From Ruminococcus sp. (lineage in GTDB: Bacteria; Bacillota; Clostridia; Oscillospirales; Ruminococcaceae): 64,000 nucleotides of DNA. Shown piece after piece: positions 25,653 to 35,409 of this stretch. The stretch covers positions 1-64,000 of the forward strand of contig JAETQO010000008.1 in the NCBI GenBank assembly GCA_021770655.1, written 5' to 3'. The notes below the pieces were generated by a model. That model saw only the letters and a program-made list of their open reading frames with translations, was not told the origin of the DNA and searched no databases. How positions within the stretch are numbered: the stretch's first letter is position 1; each line of letters begins with the position of its first letter. Made by a program: the position numbers and the translations under genes.

Positions 25653-27236
25653 ATGGTAAAGAATTCTGTTCTCACACCTGTCCTTGCCGGCGTTCTCGGA
25701 CTTTCTATAGTAGGTTCCGGCGTCGCATATTATTTCACCAATCAGGACTCAGACGGAGAAAAGGACGAGGGCGGTAAGGCTAAGATAAGCCAGGTTGCCG
25801 ACAATATAAATAACACTCTTGATAATGCCGAAAAGGCTATTAAGGGCGAACTTGATTTTGCTTATACCGCAAATGCTACTCTTTCTTTCGGCGAGGGCTT
25901 TACTGAGGTTGCAGGTATGTCCGTTCAGCCAGTAACCTTAACTACAAACACTAAGCAGAAGGGCAGCAATACTGCGGCAGATTTTTCGATTGCTTACGAC
26001 GGAAAAAATCTTATGTCTGCTAATTCCGTATATTCAAGGGATAATAACAGCGCTTACATACAGATTCCTGAGCTTTCCGATGGTTATTTGCTAGTAAACA
26101 AGGATTCCCTTAGTTCAGAGCTTTCCGCACAGGGCTTGGACCTTGATTCGGCGCTTAGCGATACAGAGATCGATTTTGATACCGACGCTCTGGAAAAGGA
26201 CCTTGAGGAATATGAAAAGCTGATAAAGGATACTCTCCCTGCGGCAAAAGACGGTGACAAGGTGACCGGAGATATTGACGGAAACAAGTACAGCTATACG
26301 ACTAAGACATATGACATCAGCGGAAATGATTTTGTGAAAGTAGCTAAGGCTGTTCTTGAAAAGGCTCAGAACGACCAGACAATGAAGGATGTTTTCAATC
26401 AGGCAGGCATTTCCGATGAGATGGGTATGTCTTATGACGAGATAGTTTCTCAGTATCTTGCTGCGTTGGACGATTATCTTGCGGCATCCGACGCTGATTT
26501 TGCTGAGACTATAACTTTCGACGCTTATTATGACTGTGATGATTTCACAGGTTTCAGCGTAAGCGATAAGGACGAAGGCGTGTTTATGTCTCTTTATACG
26601 ATTCTTGACGATGACATTGTTGCTATCGACATGAATATGGATTTGGGCGAAGATGAGGGAAAAGCAACATTCAAGGGTTCTGCCAAGACTGTAGACGACG
26701 TTACAAACGGAAGCTTTGCATTTAATTTGACTGCCGACGGAGAGTCTGCTGAGGCTGAGATATCCCTGAAAGATCTGAAAGAAGTGGACGATACATTCTC
26801 CGGTACTATCAGATTTGATGTTAACGTTACTGAAACCGACAGCGCAGTATCCGGCTGGTGCGAGATTGCTTCAAAATCTACGGCTGATAAAATGGATCTG
26901 TCCTTTGAATTTGGCATGAACGGTAAATCATTTATGACGCTTGCTCTTACAGGTAATGATACCGAGGCTTCCGATATTACCGTTCCTTCCGGTGACAAGA
27001 TTTATGATGTTACCGATGAGACTCAGCTTGACGCTTATCTTTCTTCCTGCGACACGGACGGATTTACCGCGAATATCCAGGCAGCGTTGGGTGAAGAGCT
27101 TTACAATATGCTGATGTCCGGGTCTTCTGTGATCGAAGATGATTATGATTACGGCATTGATTATGACGATGATGATTATGATTTTGATGACGATTATGAT
27201 GACATTGACTGGGACGATCTTGAATTGAACGCATAA
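25653..27236 (+). CDS. Membrane-anchored acidic extracytoplasmic protein of unknown function
   Basis: 527 residues. An uncleaved-looking signal anchor (residues about 8-27) is followed by a strongly acidic, serine-rich extracellular part of repeated beta-type stretches with the look of DUF6583-like proteins (a guess from general pattern). The C-terminal 35 residues are almost pure Asp/Tyr (repeats of DYD and DDD), a possible divalent-cation-binding or electrostatic tail. It has its own promoter and terminator. Function not known. Confidence 0.6.
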   Translation: MVKNSVLTPVLAGVLGLSIVGSGVAYYFTNQDSDGEKDEGGKAKISQVADNINNTLDNAEKAIKGELDFAYTANATLSFGEGFTEVAGMSVQPVTLTTNTKQKGSNTAADFSIAYDGKNLMSANSVYSRDNNSAYIQIPELSDGYLLVNKDSLSSELSAQGLDLDSALSDTEIDFDTDALEKDLEEYEKLIKDTLPAAKDGDKVTGDIDGNKYSYTTKTYDISGNDFVKVAKAVLEKAQNDQTMKDVFNQAGISDEMGMSYDEIVSQYLAALDDYLAASDADFAETITFDAYYDCDDFTGFSVSDKDEGVFMSLYTILDDDIVAIDMNMDLGEDEGKATFKGSAKTVDDVTNGSFAFNLTADGESAEAEISLKDLKEVDDTFSGTIRFDVNVTETDSAVSGWCEIASKSTADKMDLSFEFGMNGKSFMTLALTGNDTEASDITVPSGDKIYDVTDETQLDAYLSSCDTDGFTANIQAALGEELYNMLMSGSSVIEDDYDYGIDYDDDDYDFDDDYDDIDWDDLELNA

Positions 27237-27265
27237 TTATTTGCAATTATAGAATTATGAAACAT

Positions 27266-27299
27266 AAAAGGACTGCTGTATTTTACGGCAGTCCTTTTG
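27266..27299. terminator. Bidirectional terminator between the acidic protein gene and rqcP
   Basis: Stem aaaaggactgc against gcagtcctttt with A/T flanks. Confidence 0.9.
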
Positions 27300-27311
27300 C
27301 TTTGCGCTGTA

Positions 27312-27554
27312 TTATTCAATAACCTGATAGTTCTCTGCGGCGTCCTCTTTCTTAGCGTATTCGGATACGTTGAGTACTTTGACCTTTACAGGCTTCTGTC
27401 CCATATTTATTGTAATAACATCTCCGATCTTTACGTCATATGACGCGCGTGCAGGCTTGTCGTTTACAAAGATCTTTCCGGCGTCGCAGGCTTCGTTTGC
27501 GACAGTGCGGCGTTTGATAAGCCTTGTGACCTTCAGATATTTGTCAAGTCTCAT
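27312..27554 (-). CDS. rqcP: RNA-binding S4 domain protein RqcP (YabO/HSP15-like)
   Basis: 80 residues from ATG 27554 (ggagagata upstream). The S4 fold begins at the first residue (MRLDKYLKVTRLIKRRTVANEACD) and continues through VNDKPARASYDVKIGDVITI. In Bacillus RqcP works with RqcH on stalled 50S subunits to add alanine tails. It lies in the conserved spoVB-mazG-(hup)-rqcP order, which supports the call. Confidence 0.9.
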   Translation of the reverse strand: MRLDKYLKVTRLIKRRTVANEACDAGKIFVNDKPARASYDVKIGDVITINMGQKPVKVKVLNVSEYAKKEDAAENYQVIE

Positions 27555-27581
27555 TTTATCTCTCCTTCCGATAATCGTCAA

Positions 27582-27613
27582 ATAAAAAAGACCTAACCGA
27601 ACAGGCTAGGTCT
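27582..27613 (-). terminator. Terminator after hup
   Basis: Minus strand: agacctagcc against ggttaggtct followed by a T-run, between hup and rqcP. Confidence 0.85.
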
Positions 27614-27626
27614 GAGGGGCATATTA

Positions 27627-27902
27627 TTACTTGCTAACAGCGTCCTTAAGAGCCTTACCAGCCTTGAATGCAGGAACTTTCTTAGCCGGAACCTTGATCT
27701 GCTCCTTTGTACGAGGATTGATAGCAGTTTTCTCAGCTCTGTCTCTTACCTCGAAAGTACCGAAACCAACAAGAGAAATCTTCTCACCCTTAGCAAGAGT
27801 CTCAGTTACAGAATCGATTACTGCTGCGAGAGCCTTCTCAGCGTCCTTCTTAGAATATTCGCCTTTCTCTGCAATTACATTAATAAGTTCTGCTTTTGTC
27901 AT
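27627..27902 (-). CDS. hup: DNA-binding protein HU
   Basis: 91 residues, standard HU/IHF length. The core signature GFGTFEVRDRAEKTAINPRT and the C-terminal VPAFKAGKALKDAV are present; the sequence is highly expressed-looking. Homodimeric nucleoid protein that bends DNA. Followed by a terminator that separates it from rqcP in part. Confidence 0.97.
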   Translation of the reverse strand: MTKAELINVIAEKGEYSKKDAEKALAAVIDSVTETLAKGEKISLVGFGTFEVRDRAEKTAINPRTKEQIKVPAKKVPAFKAGKALKDAVSK

Positions 27903-27982
27903 TGTTTTTTACCTCCAAATTATTTTTTACGAACAAAAACCAGTTTCATCTTCGTCTGTCAAAAGCCTTTGTCAAACGATAA

Positions 27983-28786
27983 CTACTTCTTAGCCTTCTG
28001 CCAATAAGCGTCCAGCTCATCTATGCTCAGAGCCGTCATATCCAGCCCGTCTTGCCTTATATTATTTTCCGCTCTTTCAAACCTGTCGATAAATCTGCCG
28101 TTTACCTCACTGAGGACTTCCTCAGCGTCAAGCCCGAGCTTTCTTGCGATATTCACGCAGGAGAACATTATTTCGCCAAGCTGTTTTGCGGCCTTCTGCT
28201 TATCGTTCTCACACAGAACGGATCCCATTTCCTTTACCTCGCTTTCAAGCGAGCCGTATGCGGTTTCGGCGCTCGCAAAATCAAGACCTGCTCTTGACGC
28301 ACGCTTTCCGAGCTTCTGCGCCCTCATCAGAGCAGGGAAGTTTTTCGGAACGCTTTTAAGCGTATCGGTATAAGTTTCCTGTCCTTTGGTTTCCTTTTTT
28401 ATATTGTCCCAGTTTTCCAGAACCTTGTCAACGTTGTCGGCGTTGACCGAGCCGAAGACGTGCGGATGTCTGATGATAAGCTTTTTACAGATGTCGGTAA
28501 TAACCTCGTCAAGACCGAAGTTTCCTCTTTCCGTTTCAATGACAGAATGGAAAACTACCTGTAGCAGTACATCACCTAATTCTTCCTGCATCATTTCAGG
28601 AGAGTCGCAGTCAATAGCCTCCATGACCTCGTAAACCTCTTCAAGGAAGTCTTTCTTGATAGAAGAATGGGTCTGCACTTTATCCCACGGACAGCCGTTT
28701 TCGCTTCTGAGTATCTTTACTATCGCTGTCAAATCATCAATATTAAATTTATCCTTTTTCAGCAACTCCGTAATTTCAGAATTCAA
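27983..28786 (-). CDS. mazG: Nucleoside triphosphate pyrophosphohydrolase MazG
   Basis: 267 residues, two tandem MazG domains. NGCPWDKVQTHSSIKKDFLEEVYEVMEAID is the hallmark first block, followed by EELGDVLLQVVFH with the metal-binding acidic residues; the second domain repeats a weaker EVKEMGS / LGEIMFSCVN pattern. Hydrolyses noncanonical or excess NTPs. The start is TTG 28786 with aaaggt upstream. In Bacillus the homologue (yabN) carries an extra N-terminal methylase domain, absent here. Confidence 0.94.
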   Translation of the reverse strand: MNSEITELLKKDKFNIDDLTAIVKILRSENGCPWDKVQTHSSIKKDFLEEVYEVMEAIDCDSPEMMQEELGDVLLQVVFHSVIETERGNFGLDEVITDICKKLIIRHPHVFGSVNADNVDKVLENWDNIKKETKGQETYTDTLKSVPKNFPALMRAQKLGKRASRAGLDFASAETAYGSLESEVKEMGSVLCENDKQKAAKQLGEIMFSCVNIARKLGLDAEEVLSEVNGRFIDRFERAENNIRQDGLDMTALSIDELDAYWQKAKK

Positions 28787-28845
28787 TAAACCAAGACCTT
28801 TCTAAAAAGGGTGCTTATTAATAATAACCCATTTTTAAGAAAATT

Positions 28846-30558
28846 TCAAGAGTTTTGCGAAATTTTTTTTGAAAATATGTATTTAACAATATTTTTCGGC
28901 GTTTCGCACAATAAATACAAACAAAAAAAGTACATTATGCTACCAAATCCTATACTCAAAAGCAGGCAGATTCTGTGCTGAGATTGAAAAAATCGGACGT
29001 TTGACAATAATGATCGGGATACTGCCGCCGTTATGCCGCACATGAGCGCCGCATAGAAAGGCTTTATGTAAAGTTCTCCGTATCTGCATTTTGAGCCTGT
29101 CATTCTGTAGACTGCCGCAGTTGAAAAAATGCAGATGTGTACGTTGGCTGCTAAGGTGGCGATCGCCGCACCGTTTATGCCTATCTGAGGAATGCTGATC
29201 AGTACAATGTTCAAAACCAGCTTTATTATTCCACCGGTCAACATTATTATTACTGCTTTTCTCGGTTTGCCAAGGGTTTGAAGAATTGCAAAACAGGGTG
29301 TGGAGATACCTAAAAAAATCACGGCTATACCAAGAATAGCCAACGGTTCTGCCGAAACGGCGATCTCGGTTTCTCTTCCGCTGAAAAGGAACTGCAATAT
29401 CGGTTTTGACAGAATTGCTATGCCTATTCCCGACGGAATGGAAATAACGCTGGTCATCATCATCATTTTGTTGAGATTTTCGGACATTTCTTTTTTGTTG
29501 TTTTTTGCCCAGCTTTCCGTAAGAGATGGAAGAATGCTTTTCCCGAACATTGCCGTAAGGGTAGGAACAAGTCCGAAAACAGTTACAGCCAGTCCTGTGT
29601 ACGAACCGTATATGAAGTTCGGAAGCATTGAAAGCTTTATACCGTCGGAGAGCAGAGGCAGATAACATTCGGGCGCTTTTGTTATCGCTTTTTGTATACA
29701 TGGATTTATTGTGAGCATATCGATCATATTTGTAAGGGTAGTTATTACCGAAATAAATGCGATAGGGATACACAAGCCTAAAAGTCTTTTTGCCGTTGCG
29801 TTTGCGGAATCGGTCACCTTATCGCTGTTCAGCATAGCCTTGTTAACTCCGTCGCCGTGTATGCGGCTGCTTATGAAAATATAAATGCAGGCTATTCCGG
29901 ATGCCAGAGAAGAGCCAAGAATTGCCGCCGCCGTGATGTAAGGCAAAGCTGCGGCAGAGGCTTCCGACGCGCTTGCGTAAGCAATTCCGAAAAGCTCGCC
30001 GTTCGTTTCAAAACGTTCAGACAGTCTGTAGCTTACACTGTATGCAAAGCCAAGACCCAGAATAAGCTTGAATAAAGTTTCCACTATTTCAGAAGCCGCA
30101 GTTGGCGTCATATTTTGCAGACCCTCAAAATAGCCTCTTTCCACCGACATAAGCGTACAGAAAATTATTGAGGGAGCAACGCATAACAGCGCGTATTTTG
30201 CGCTTGCTTCGCCTATTACGCCGACAGAAAGGAAATCTGCCGACAGTATCATCGCCAATGCCGCCGCCGTGCTTATAAGTCCGAAAACAAGATAAGCCAC
30301 TCGTCTGGTTTTTCGCAGATTGGAATATCTTTCAAGGGCGTAGTTTTCGGCGGTAAGCCTTGCCATAGTTGAGGGTATTCCGGATACCACAACGGCAAAA
30401 ATGGGTGTAAATACCGAAAACGCCGCAGAAAAATATCCCATTCCCGTTCCGCCAAGCAGATTTGTAAGCGGTATCTTATACATAAGTCCGAGTATTTTTG
30501 TTATTATCACCATGCCAAGCAAAATTGCCGAGCCTTTTAGAAAGCTTTGTTTTTTCAT
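28846..30558 (-). CDS. Polysaccharide/lipid II-type flippase of the MurJ/SpoVB (MOP) family
   Basis: 570 residues, about 14 transmembrane helices. The opening KKQSFLKGSAILLGMVIITKILGLMYKIPLTNLLG is the SpoVB/YabM signature. It is followed downstream by mazG, hup and rqcP, the same order as Bacillus yabM-yabN-yabO, so it is the SpoVB-like flippase rather than a random exporter. Probably flips undecaprenyl-linked intermediates. Start ATG 30558 with caggag upstream. Confidence 0.88.
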   Translation of the reverse strand: MKKQSFLKGSAILLGMVIITKILGLMYKIPLTNLLGGTGMGYFSAAFSVFTPIFAVVVSGIPSTMARLTAENYALERYSNLRKTRRVAYLVFGLISTAAALAMILSADFLSVGVIGEASAKYALLCVAPSIIFCTLMSVERGYFEGLQNMTPTAASEIVETLFKLILGLGFAYSVSYRLSERFETNGELFGIAYASASEASAAALPYITAAAILGSSLASGIACIYIFISSRIHGDGVNKAMLNSDKVTDSANATAKRLLGLCIPIAFISVITTLTNMIDMLTINPCIQKAITKAPECYLPLLSDGIKLSMLPNFIYGSYTGLAVTVFGLVPTLTAMFGKSILPSLTESWAKNNKKEMSENLNKMMMMTSVISIPSGIGIAILSKPILQFLFSGRETEIAVSAEPLAILGIAVIFLGISTPCFAILQTLGKPRKAVIIMLTGGIIKLVLNIVLISIPQIGINGAAIATLAANVHICIFSTAAVYRMTGSKCRYGELYIKPFYAALMCGITAAVSRSLLSNVRFFQSQHRICLLLSIGFGSIMYFFCLYLLCETPKNIVKYIFSKKISQNS

Positions 30559-30742
30559 ACCGTTTCTCCTGTATTTGTATAGTTGTGCTGTTATTTGATT
30601 TTATGTAAAAAACTGCGTGCATAGTACAGCCTTTGCTGTTTGGATAGGAACAAGCATTGTGAAAATTGCACAAAAATCGCTTGAATGTCTGTAAAGTCAA
30701 AAAAAGTAGCCGGAAATACTTTATTTTTGACTGGAAATATGC

Positions 30743-30748
30743 TATAAT
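30743..30748 (+). promoter_or_regulatory. Extended -10 promoter element before the aminotransferase
   Basis: TATAAT preceded by ATGC (extended -10); no good -35 at normal spacing. Confidence 0.6.
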
Positions 30749-30784
30749 TAATTATGTATTTTTAAGAAAAAGAGGTAAAAAGCA

Positions 30785-31978
30785 ATGAATTATAATTTTT
30801 CCGAAAAGGTTTCACATCTTCAGGCTTCTGCTATAAGAGAAATTCTTAAATTTACGGTTGATCCTGAGGTCATTTCCTTTGCCGCAGGCAGTCCTGCACC
30901 TGAGGCTTTCCCGATTGATGAGATAAGAAAAATTTCCGATGTGATCTTTGCCGAAGATCCTGTTCTTGCACTTCAGTATAATATCACTGAGGGTTATGCG
31001 CCTTTGAGAGAGCTTCTCAGGGAAGAGCTTAGCAAGAAGGGAGAGTTCGATCCCGAAAGAGATGAGCTTATTATTACAAGCGGTGCACAGCAGGCGAACG
31101 CACTTATTGCAAAGGTTCTCTGCGACCCCGGCGACATTATCTGCTGTGAGGCTCCAAGCTTTATCGGTTCGCTCAACGCTTTCAAATCTTATAATGTTGA
31201 CCTCAGAGGCATTACTCTTGAAGAAGACGGAATGAATACCGATGAGCTTGAAACTGTTCTTAAAACAGGAAAAGTAAAGCTTATCTATGTTATTGCAAAC
31301 TTCCAGAACCCGACAGGCAGAACTACTTCTCTTGAAAAGAGAAAAAGAATTTATGAGCTTGCCAAGAAATACGGCGCAGTTATTCTTGAAGATAATCCGT
31401 ACGGCGATCTGAGATTTGAAGGCGAATCTATTGCGTCTATGAAGAGTATGGACGACGACGGCGTGGTCGCATATTCAAGAACATTTTCAAAGATACTTGC
31501 TCCCGGAATCCGTGTCGGATATATGAGTGCGCCTAAGGAGATCGTAAACAAGATCACTGTCTGCAAGCAGGTAGACGACGTTCACACCAATATCTGGGCG
31601 CAGGTGCTTGCATACAGATTTATGAAGAAAAACGATATGAATGAGCATATTGCCGGCTTGAGGAAAATTTACAAGCACAAATGCCAGCTTATGGTAGATG
31701 AGATCAGAAAGAATTTTTCAGATAAGATCACATTCACACAGCCTGAGGGAGGTCTGTTCCTGTGGTGCACTCTGCCTGAGGACTGCGATATGAACAGCTT
31801 CTGTAAGAGAGCGGTCGCCGAGTATAAGGTAGCGGTAGTTCCGGGAAACGCATTTATGGTTTCCGAGTCGGATAAGACTACGTCTTTCAGAATGAATTTC
31901 TCTACTCCGACCGACGAGCAGATAATTTCAGGCTGCGAGAAAATGGGAAGGCTTTCCAAGGATATGTTCGGAGAATAA
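30785..31978 (+). CDS. PLP-dependent aminotransferase, class I (2-aminoadipate transaminase-like)
   Basis: 397 residues, fold-type I. ITSGAQQANALIAKVLCDPGD, NFQNPTGRT (with the substrate/PLP Asn), DNPYGDLRF (PLP-binding Asp/Tyr) and RTFSKILAPGIRVGY with the Schiff-base Lys are all intact, and the C-terminal substrate Arg block FRMNFSTP is present. The subfamily is the LysN / MocR-like class without a GntR domain. Substrate uncertain (2-aminoadipate, aromatic or branched amino acids). It stands alone on its strand after the divergent flippase gene. Confidence 0.88.
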   Translation: MNYNFSEKVSHLQASAIREILKFTVDPEVISFAAGSPAPEAFPIDEIRKISDVIFAEDPVLALQYNITEGYAPLRELLREELSKKGEFDPERDELIITSGAQQANALIAKVLCDPGDIICCEAPSFIGSLNAFKSYNVDLRGITLEEDGMNTDELETVLKTGKVKLIYVIANFQNPTGRTTSLEKRKRIYELAKKYGAVILEDNPYGDLRFEGESIASMKSMDDDGVVAYSRTFSKILAPGIRVGYMSAPKEIVNKITVCKQVDDVHTNIWAQVLAYRFMKKNDMNEHIAGLRKIYKHKCQLMVDEIRKNFSDKITFTQPEGGLFLWCTLPEDCDMNSFCKRAVAEYKVAVVPGNAFMVSESDKTTSFRMNFSTPTDEQIISGCEKMGRLSKDMFGE

Positions 31979-32074
31979 GTCTTTGTCTGTTCAGCGGCGA
32001 GTTTTGCACTTTGTAACCGTGGCTTGCTTTTGCAGGTGCGAAGCCGATTAAAGCGCGAAAGGAGCATAACTTAA

Positions 32075-32563
32075 ATGAAAGTACCCTTTACGCCTTTTCA
32101 GTTGATTTTAACGTTGCTGAATATTGCCGGTTTTATCTTCTGTATGGCGTGCGATGGCTTTATGCTTGTCTTTGACAGAAACACGATGGCTTACAGACCT
32201 TTTGTCGTGAATATGATCCTGTGCGGACTTGCTCTGATACTGTTCATAGTACTGGTGTTCAACACAAGAATAGTCAACGTGTTCGGCGATAAGGTCGATC
32301 CGGACGCCGACCCAGCGCCTGCGCTTTCCGCCGCAAGAACTTATTTCTGTCTGTTGTTTTTTGATTTTGCAGGTGTACTTGTTCTTATGCTTGCAGGCGC
32401 GCTGATGTTTGACTGGGCGAAAAAGGCTATACTTATTTTTGCACCATCTGTTTTTGCGGTATCTGCCGTCGTTTATTTTATTCTTTCCGGCAGGATAGGT
32501 CTCAGCGACTTTTCCGATGATGATAACGATGAGGACAGCGGCGACGACGTTACTGTTGATTGA
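32075..32563 (+). CDS. Small four-helix membrane protein of unknown function
   Basis: 162 residues. Four hydrophobic segments (about 12-32, 46-66, 90-112, 118-140) and a strongly acidic C-terminal tail (DDDNDEDSGDDVT). It is preceded by gaaaggag at proper distance and sits 23 bp before the large FtsX-type permease, likely in one transcript. No family recognised. Confidence 0.65.
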   Translation: MKVPFTPFQLILTLLNIAGFIFCMACDGFMLVFDRNTMAYRPFVVNMILCGLALILFIVLVFNTRIVNVFGDKVDPDADPAPALSAARTYFCLLFFDFAGVLVLMLAGALMFDWAKKAILIFAPSVFAVSAVVYFILSGRIGLSDFSDDDNDEDSGDDVTVD

Positions 32564-32586
32564 TCTTGTTAAGGAGGTTATCTGCT

Positions 32587-35394
32587 ATGAAAAATGCTCT
32601 GATAAAGGATACCGTTAGGGAAATCAGACATTCTTTCGGCAGATTCCTTTCTATTTTCCTGATAACAGTTCTCGGCTGCGGCTTTTTTGCAGGCATAAAA
32701 GCCACAATGCCTGATATGGTCGATACCGCAGAGCAGTATTTTATCGATAACAGTCTTATGGATATAAAGCTTATGTCCTCTGTCGGAGTCAAATCCGAGG
32801 ACGTTGAAGCGGTAAAAAAAGCCGATAATGTCGAGGGCGTAATGGCCGGATATTCTAAGGATGTTTTCTATTATTACAACAATCAGAATCTTGTGCTGAA
32901 ATTTATGTCATATAATGACAGACTCAGTAATGACAGTCCGAATAAGCTTAATAAGCCCGTATTGCTTGAGGGGCGTTTTCCCGAAAGCGGCGGAGAATGC
33001 CTTGTGGAGGTCAAAATGTCTTCGCCGGAGACCTTTAAGATAGGCAGTGAAATAAAGATCGACGAACCTGATGCAAATAAGGAAATAACCGATACTCTCG
33101 CCTGTGATACATACAAAATCGTGGGAATAGTCACATCTCCGTTATATATTGGTTATGAGCGCGATTCCACTAAGGTGGGAAACGGAACTATTGTAAGCAA
33201 CGTCTATGTTCCGGAAAGCGAGTTTGTGTGCGATTATTACACGGAGCTTTATGTAAAGCTTGAAGGCACTGAAAGTCTGGATCCTTTTTCCGAGAAGTAT
33301 AAACAGACAGTCGGTGACGAGGGCGCACAGGCGGAAGAGGTTTTCAAGGAAAGCGTAAACGCCAGATACGAAAAGCTGTATAATGACGCAGTAGAGCAGA
33401 CCGAGAAGAGCGAGGAACAGATAGACCTGTTGAATCAGGCGCTTGAATGTGACACCGAACAGCTTGAAGCCTTAAAGGAAAAAAGCTCGCAGGCTGCTGC
33501 CGAAGCCCAAGCCGCTTACGATAAAGCTGATGAGAACGGCTCGAACGAAAAGTATCTTGCCAGATCTCAGCTGTTGAAAGCACAGCAGTCCATGGAGATA
33601 GCTCAGGCGCTGCTCGCTGATAAAAAGGCCGGAACTACCGAGGCATATGACAGCTATTCGGTTCAGCTGAAAGAGGCGAATGTTCAGCTTGCGCAGGCAA
33701 AAGAAGAGATCTCACAGCTTGCAAAACCGTCTTTTTATAAATTCGACCGTTTTGATGCAAGCGTGGACTACAGTTCGTTTTACGGCGACGCTCAGAAAAT
33801 AGACTCTATCGCTAAGGTTTTTCCTGTGTTCTTCATACTTGTAGCGGCCTTGGTTTGTCTTACTACAATGACGAGAATGGTGGAAGAACAGCGTACTCAG
33901 ATAGGAACATACAAGGCTCTCGGTTACGGGGCGGGAAAGATAGCGGGAAAGTACTTGTTCTATGCCGCTTTTGCGGCGTCGGCGGGCAGTTGCATAGGCA
34001 CGATAGCGGGATTGCAGATATTCCCGAGAATAATTTACAGCTGTTATAAGATACTGTATAATATTCCATCTGTAGCAACGCCGTTTAAACCCTTGTATAT
34101 GATCCTGTGTATGCTGGTGTCGGTTGCCTGCACCTGCCTCGCAGTGCTTTACGCCTGCATAAAGGAGCTTAAATCTCAGCCGTCTCAGCTTATGCGGCCC
34201 AGACCGCCTCAGAACGGCAGACGGGTGCTATTGGAACGAGTAGGGTTCATATGGAAACGGCTTGACTTTCTTGCTAAGGTAACGCTCAGAAATCTGTTGA
34301 GATACAAGAAAAGATTTTTAATGACAGTAGTAGGAATAGCAGGCTGTACGGCGTTGATAGTCACCGGTTTCGGTCTGAAGTATTCCATAAAAACCATTGC
34401 CGACAAGCAGTTTGAAGAGGTGTTGACCTATGACGGTCTGGTGGTGCTGAATACTGCGAGCTTTGATGAAGCCTTGTTGGAGAAAAAGATCTCCTCCATT
34501 GAGCAGGTGGATAAGTTTATGCTTACTCAGTCCACTGAGGGAACGGCGGAAAACAATGGTGAGACTCAGCCGGTTTCGGCGATCGTTCCGAAACAACCGA
34601 ACTATCTTGACAGCTATATTGAATTGAGAGCCGTTTCGGATTATTCAAAATTGAAAATTGAGGACGATTCGGTTATTATCACGCAAAAGCTTGCAAGTCT
34701 TCTTGATCTTGAAAAGGGCGATGTGATACACCTTGCGCTTGACGGTCACGAGGAAAAGAGCTTTATAATAAGCGGCGTAAGCAGGAACTATGCAATGCAT
34801 TATGTTTATATGTCTCCCGAAACCTATCGGAGCGCCTACGGTGAAGAACCTGTGTACAATCTTTCCTTTGTAAATCTGAAAAAAGGAATCGATGAAACAG
34901 CCTTCAAGGAACAGCTTATTTCAAACGACGAGTTTTACGGTATGACCTATAAGTCCGATTCAAGCAGGGGATTCCTTAATTCTGTTGACAGCCTTAACGC
35001 AATAGTTGTACTTCTTATCGTATGCGCCGGTGGGCTTGCAATAGTGGTTCTGTACAATCTGGCAAACATCAACATAACTGAGCGTGTCCGTGAGATCGCG
35101 ACTATTAAGGTATTGGGTTTTTACGACGGCGAGACTTCTGCCTACATCTACAGGGAAAATATAATTTCCACTCTTGTGGGCATAGTCATCGGACTGGCGG
35201 CGGGAAAGATACTTCATCATTTCGTGGTAATAACCGCCGAGGTCGATATAGTTCTTTTTAACAGAGAGCTTGTATGGTGGGCATATGCGCTGGGCGCTCT
35301 GCTTACTATGGTTTTTGCTTTTATAGTAAATCTGGTTCTGCATTTCAAGCTTAAAAAGATTGATATGGTGGAATCTTTAAAATCAGTTGAATAA
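32587..35394 (+). CDS. Large FtsX-type ABC transporter permease with coiled coil
   Basis: 935 residues, start ATG 32587 behind aaggaggtt. Layout: N-terminal transmembrane helix (about 20-40), an extracytoplasmic MacB-like domain to about 235, an alanine/glutamate-rich coiled coil (about 250-390), an FtsX domain with three helices (about 420-560), another transmembrane helix (about 590), a second extracytoplasmic domain (about 620-800) and a second FtsX domain. This matches full-length two-FtsX permeases such as those of lipoprotein release/antimicrobial peptide systems. No ABC ATPase gene is in the window beside it, so its ATPase must be encoded elsewhere. Confidence 0.85.
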   Translation: MKNALIKDTVREIRHSFGRFLSIFLITVLGCGFFAGIKATMPDMVDTAEQYFIDNSLMDIKLMSSVGVKSEDVEAVKKADNVEGVMAGYSKDVFYYYNNQNLVLKFMSYNDRLSNDSPNKLNKPVLLEGRFPESGGECLVEVKMSSPETFKIGSEIKIDEPDANKEITDTLACDTYKIVGIVTSPLYIGYERDSTKVGNGTIVSNVYVPESEFVCDYYTELYVKLEGTESLDPFSEKYKQTVGDEGAQAEEVFKESVNARYEKLYNDAVEQTEKSEEQIDLLNQALECDTEQLEALKEKSSQAAAEAQAAYDKADENGSNEKYLARSQLLKAQQSMEIAQALLADKKAGTTEAYDSYSVQLKEANVQLAQAKEEISQLAKPSFYKFDRFDASVDYSSFYGDAQKIDSIAKVFPVFFILVAALVCLTTMTRMVEEQRTQIGTYKALGYGAGKIAGKYLFYAAFAASAGSCIGTIAGLQIFPRIIYSCYKILYNIPSVATPFKPLYMILCMLVSVACTCLAVLYACIKELKSQPSQLMRPRPPQNGRRVLLERVGFIWKRLDFLAKVTLRNLLRYKKRFLMTVVGIAGCTALIVTGFGLKYSIKTIADKQFEEVLTYDGLVVLNTASFDEALLEKKISSIEQVDKFMLTQSTEGTAENNGETQPVSAIVPKQPNYLDSYIELRAVSDYSKLKIEDDSVIITQKLASLLDLEKGDVIHLALDGHEEKSFIISGVSRNYAMHYVYMSPETYRSAYGEEPVYNLSFVNLKKGIDETAFKEQLISNDEFYGMTYKSDSSRGFLNSVDSLNAIVVLLIVCAGGLAIVVLYNLANINITERVREIATIKVLGFYDGETSAYIYRENIISTLVGIVIGLAAGKILHHFVVITAEVDIVLFNRELVWWAYALGALLTMVFAFIVNLVLHFKLKKIDMVESLKSVE

Positions 35395-35409
35395 ACGGAG
35401 GATATAATT

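Noticed and set aside
28940-29773. 277-codon open frame on the minus strand
   Set aside because: Same strand but another frame of the SpoVB-like flippase gene; composition is unlike a real protein.
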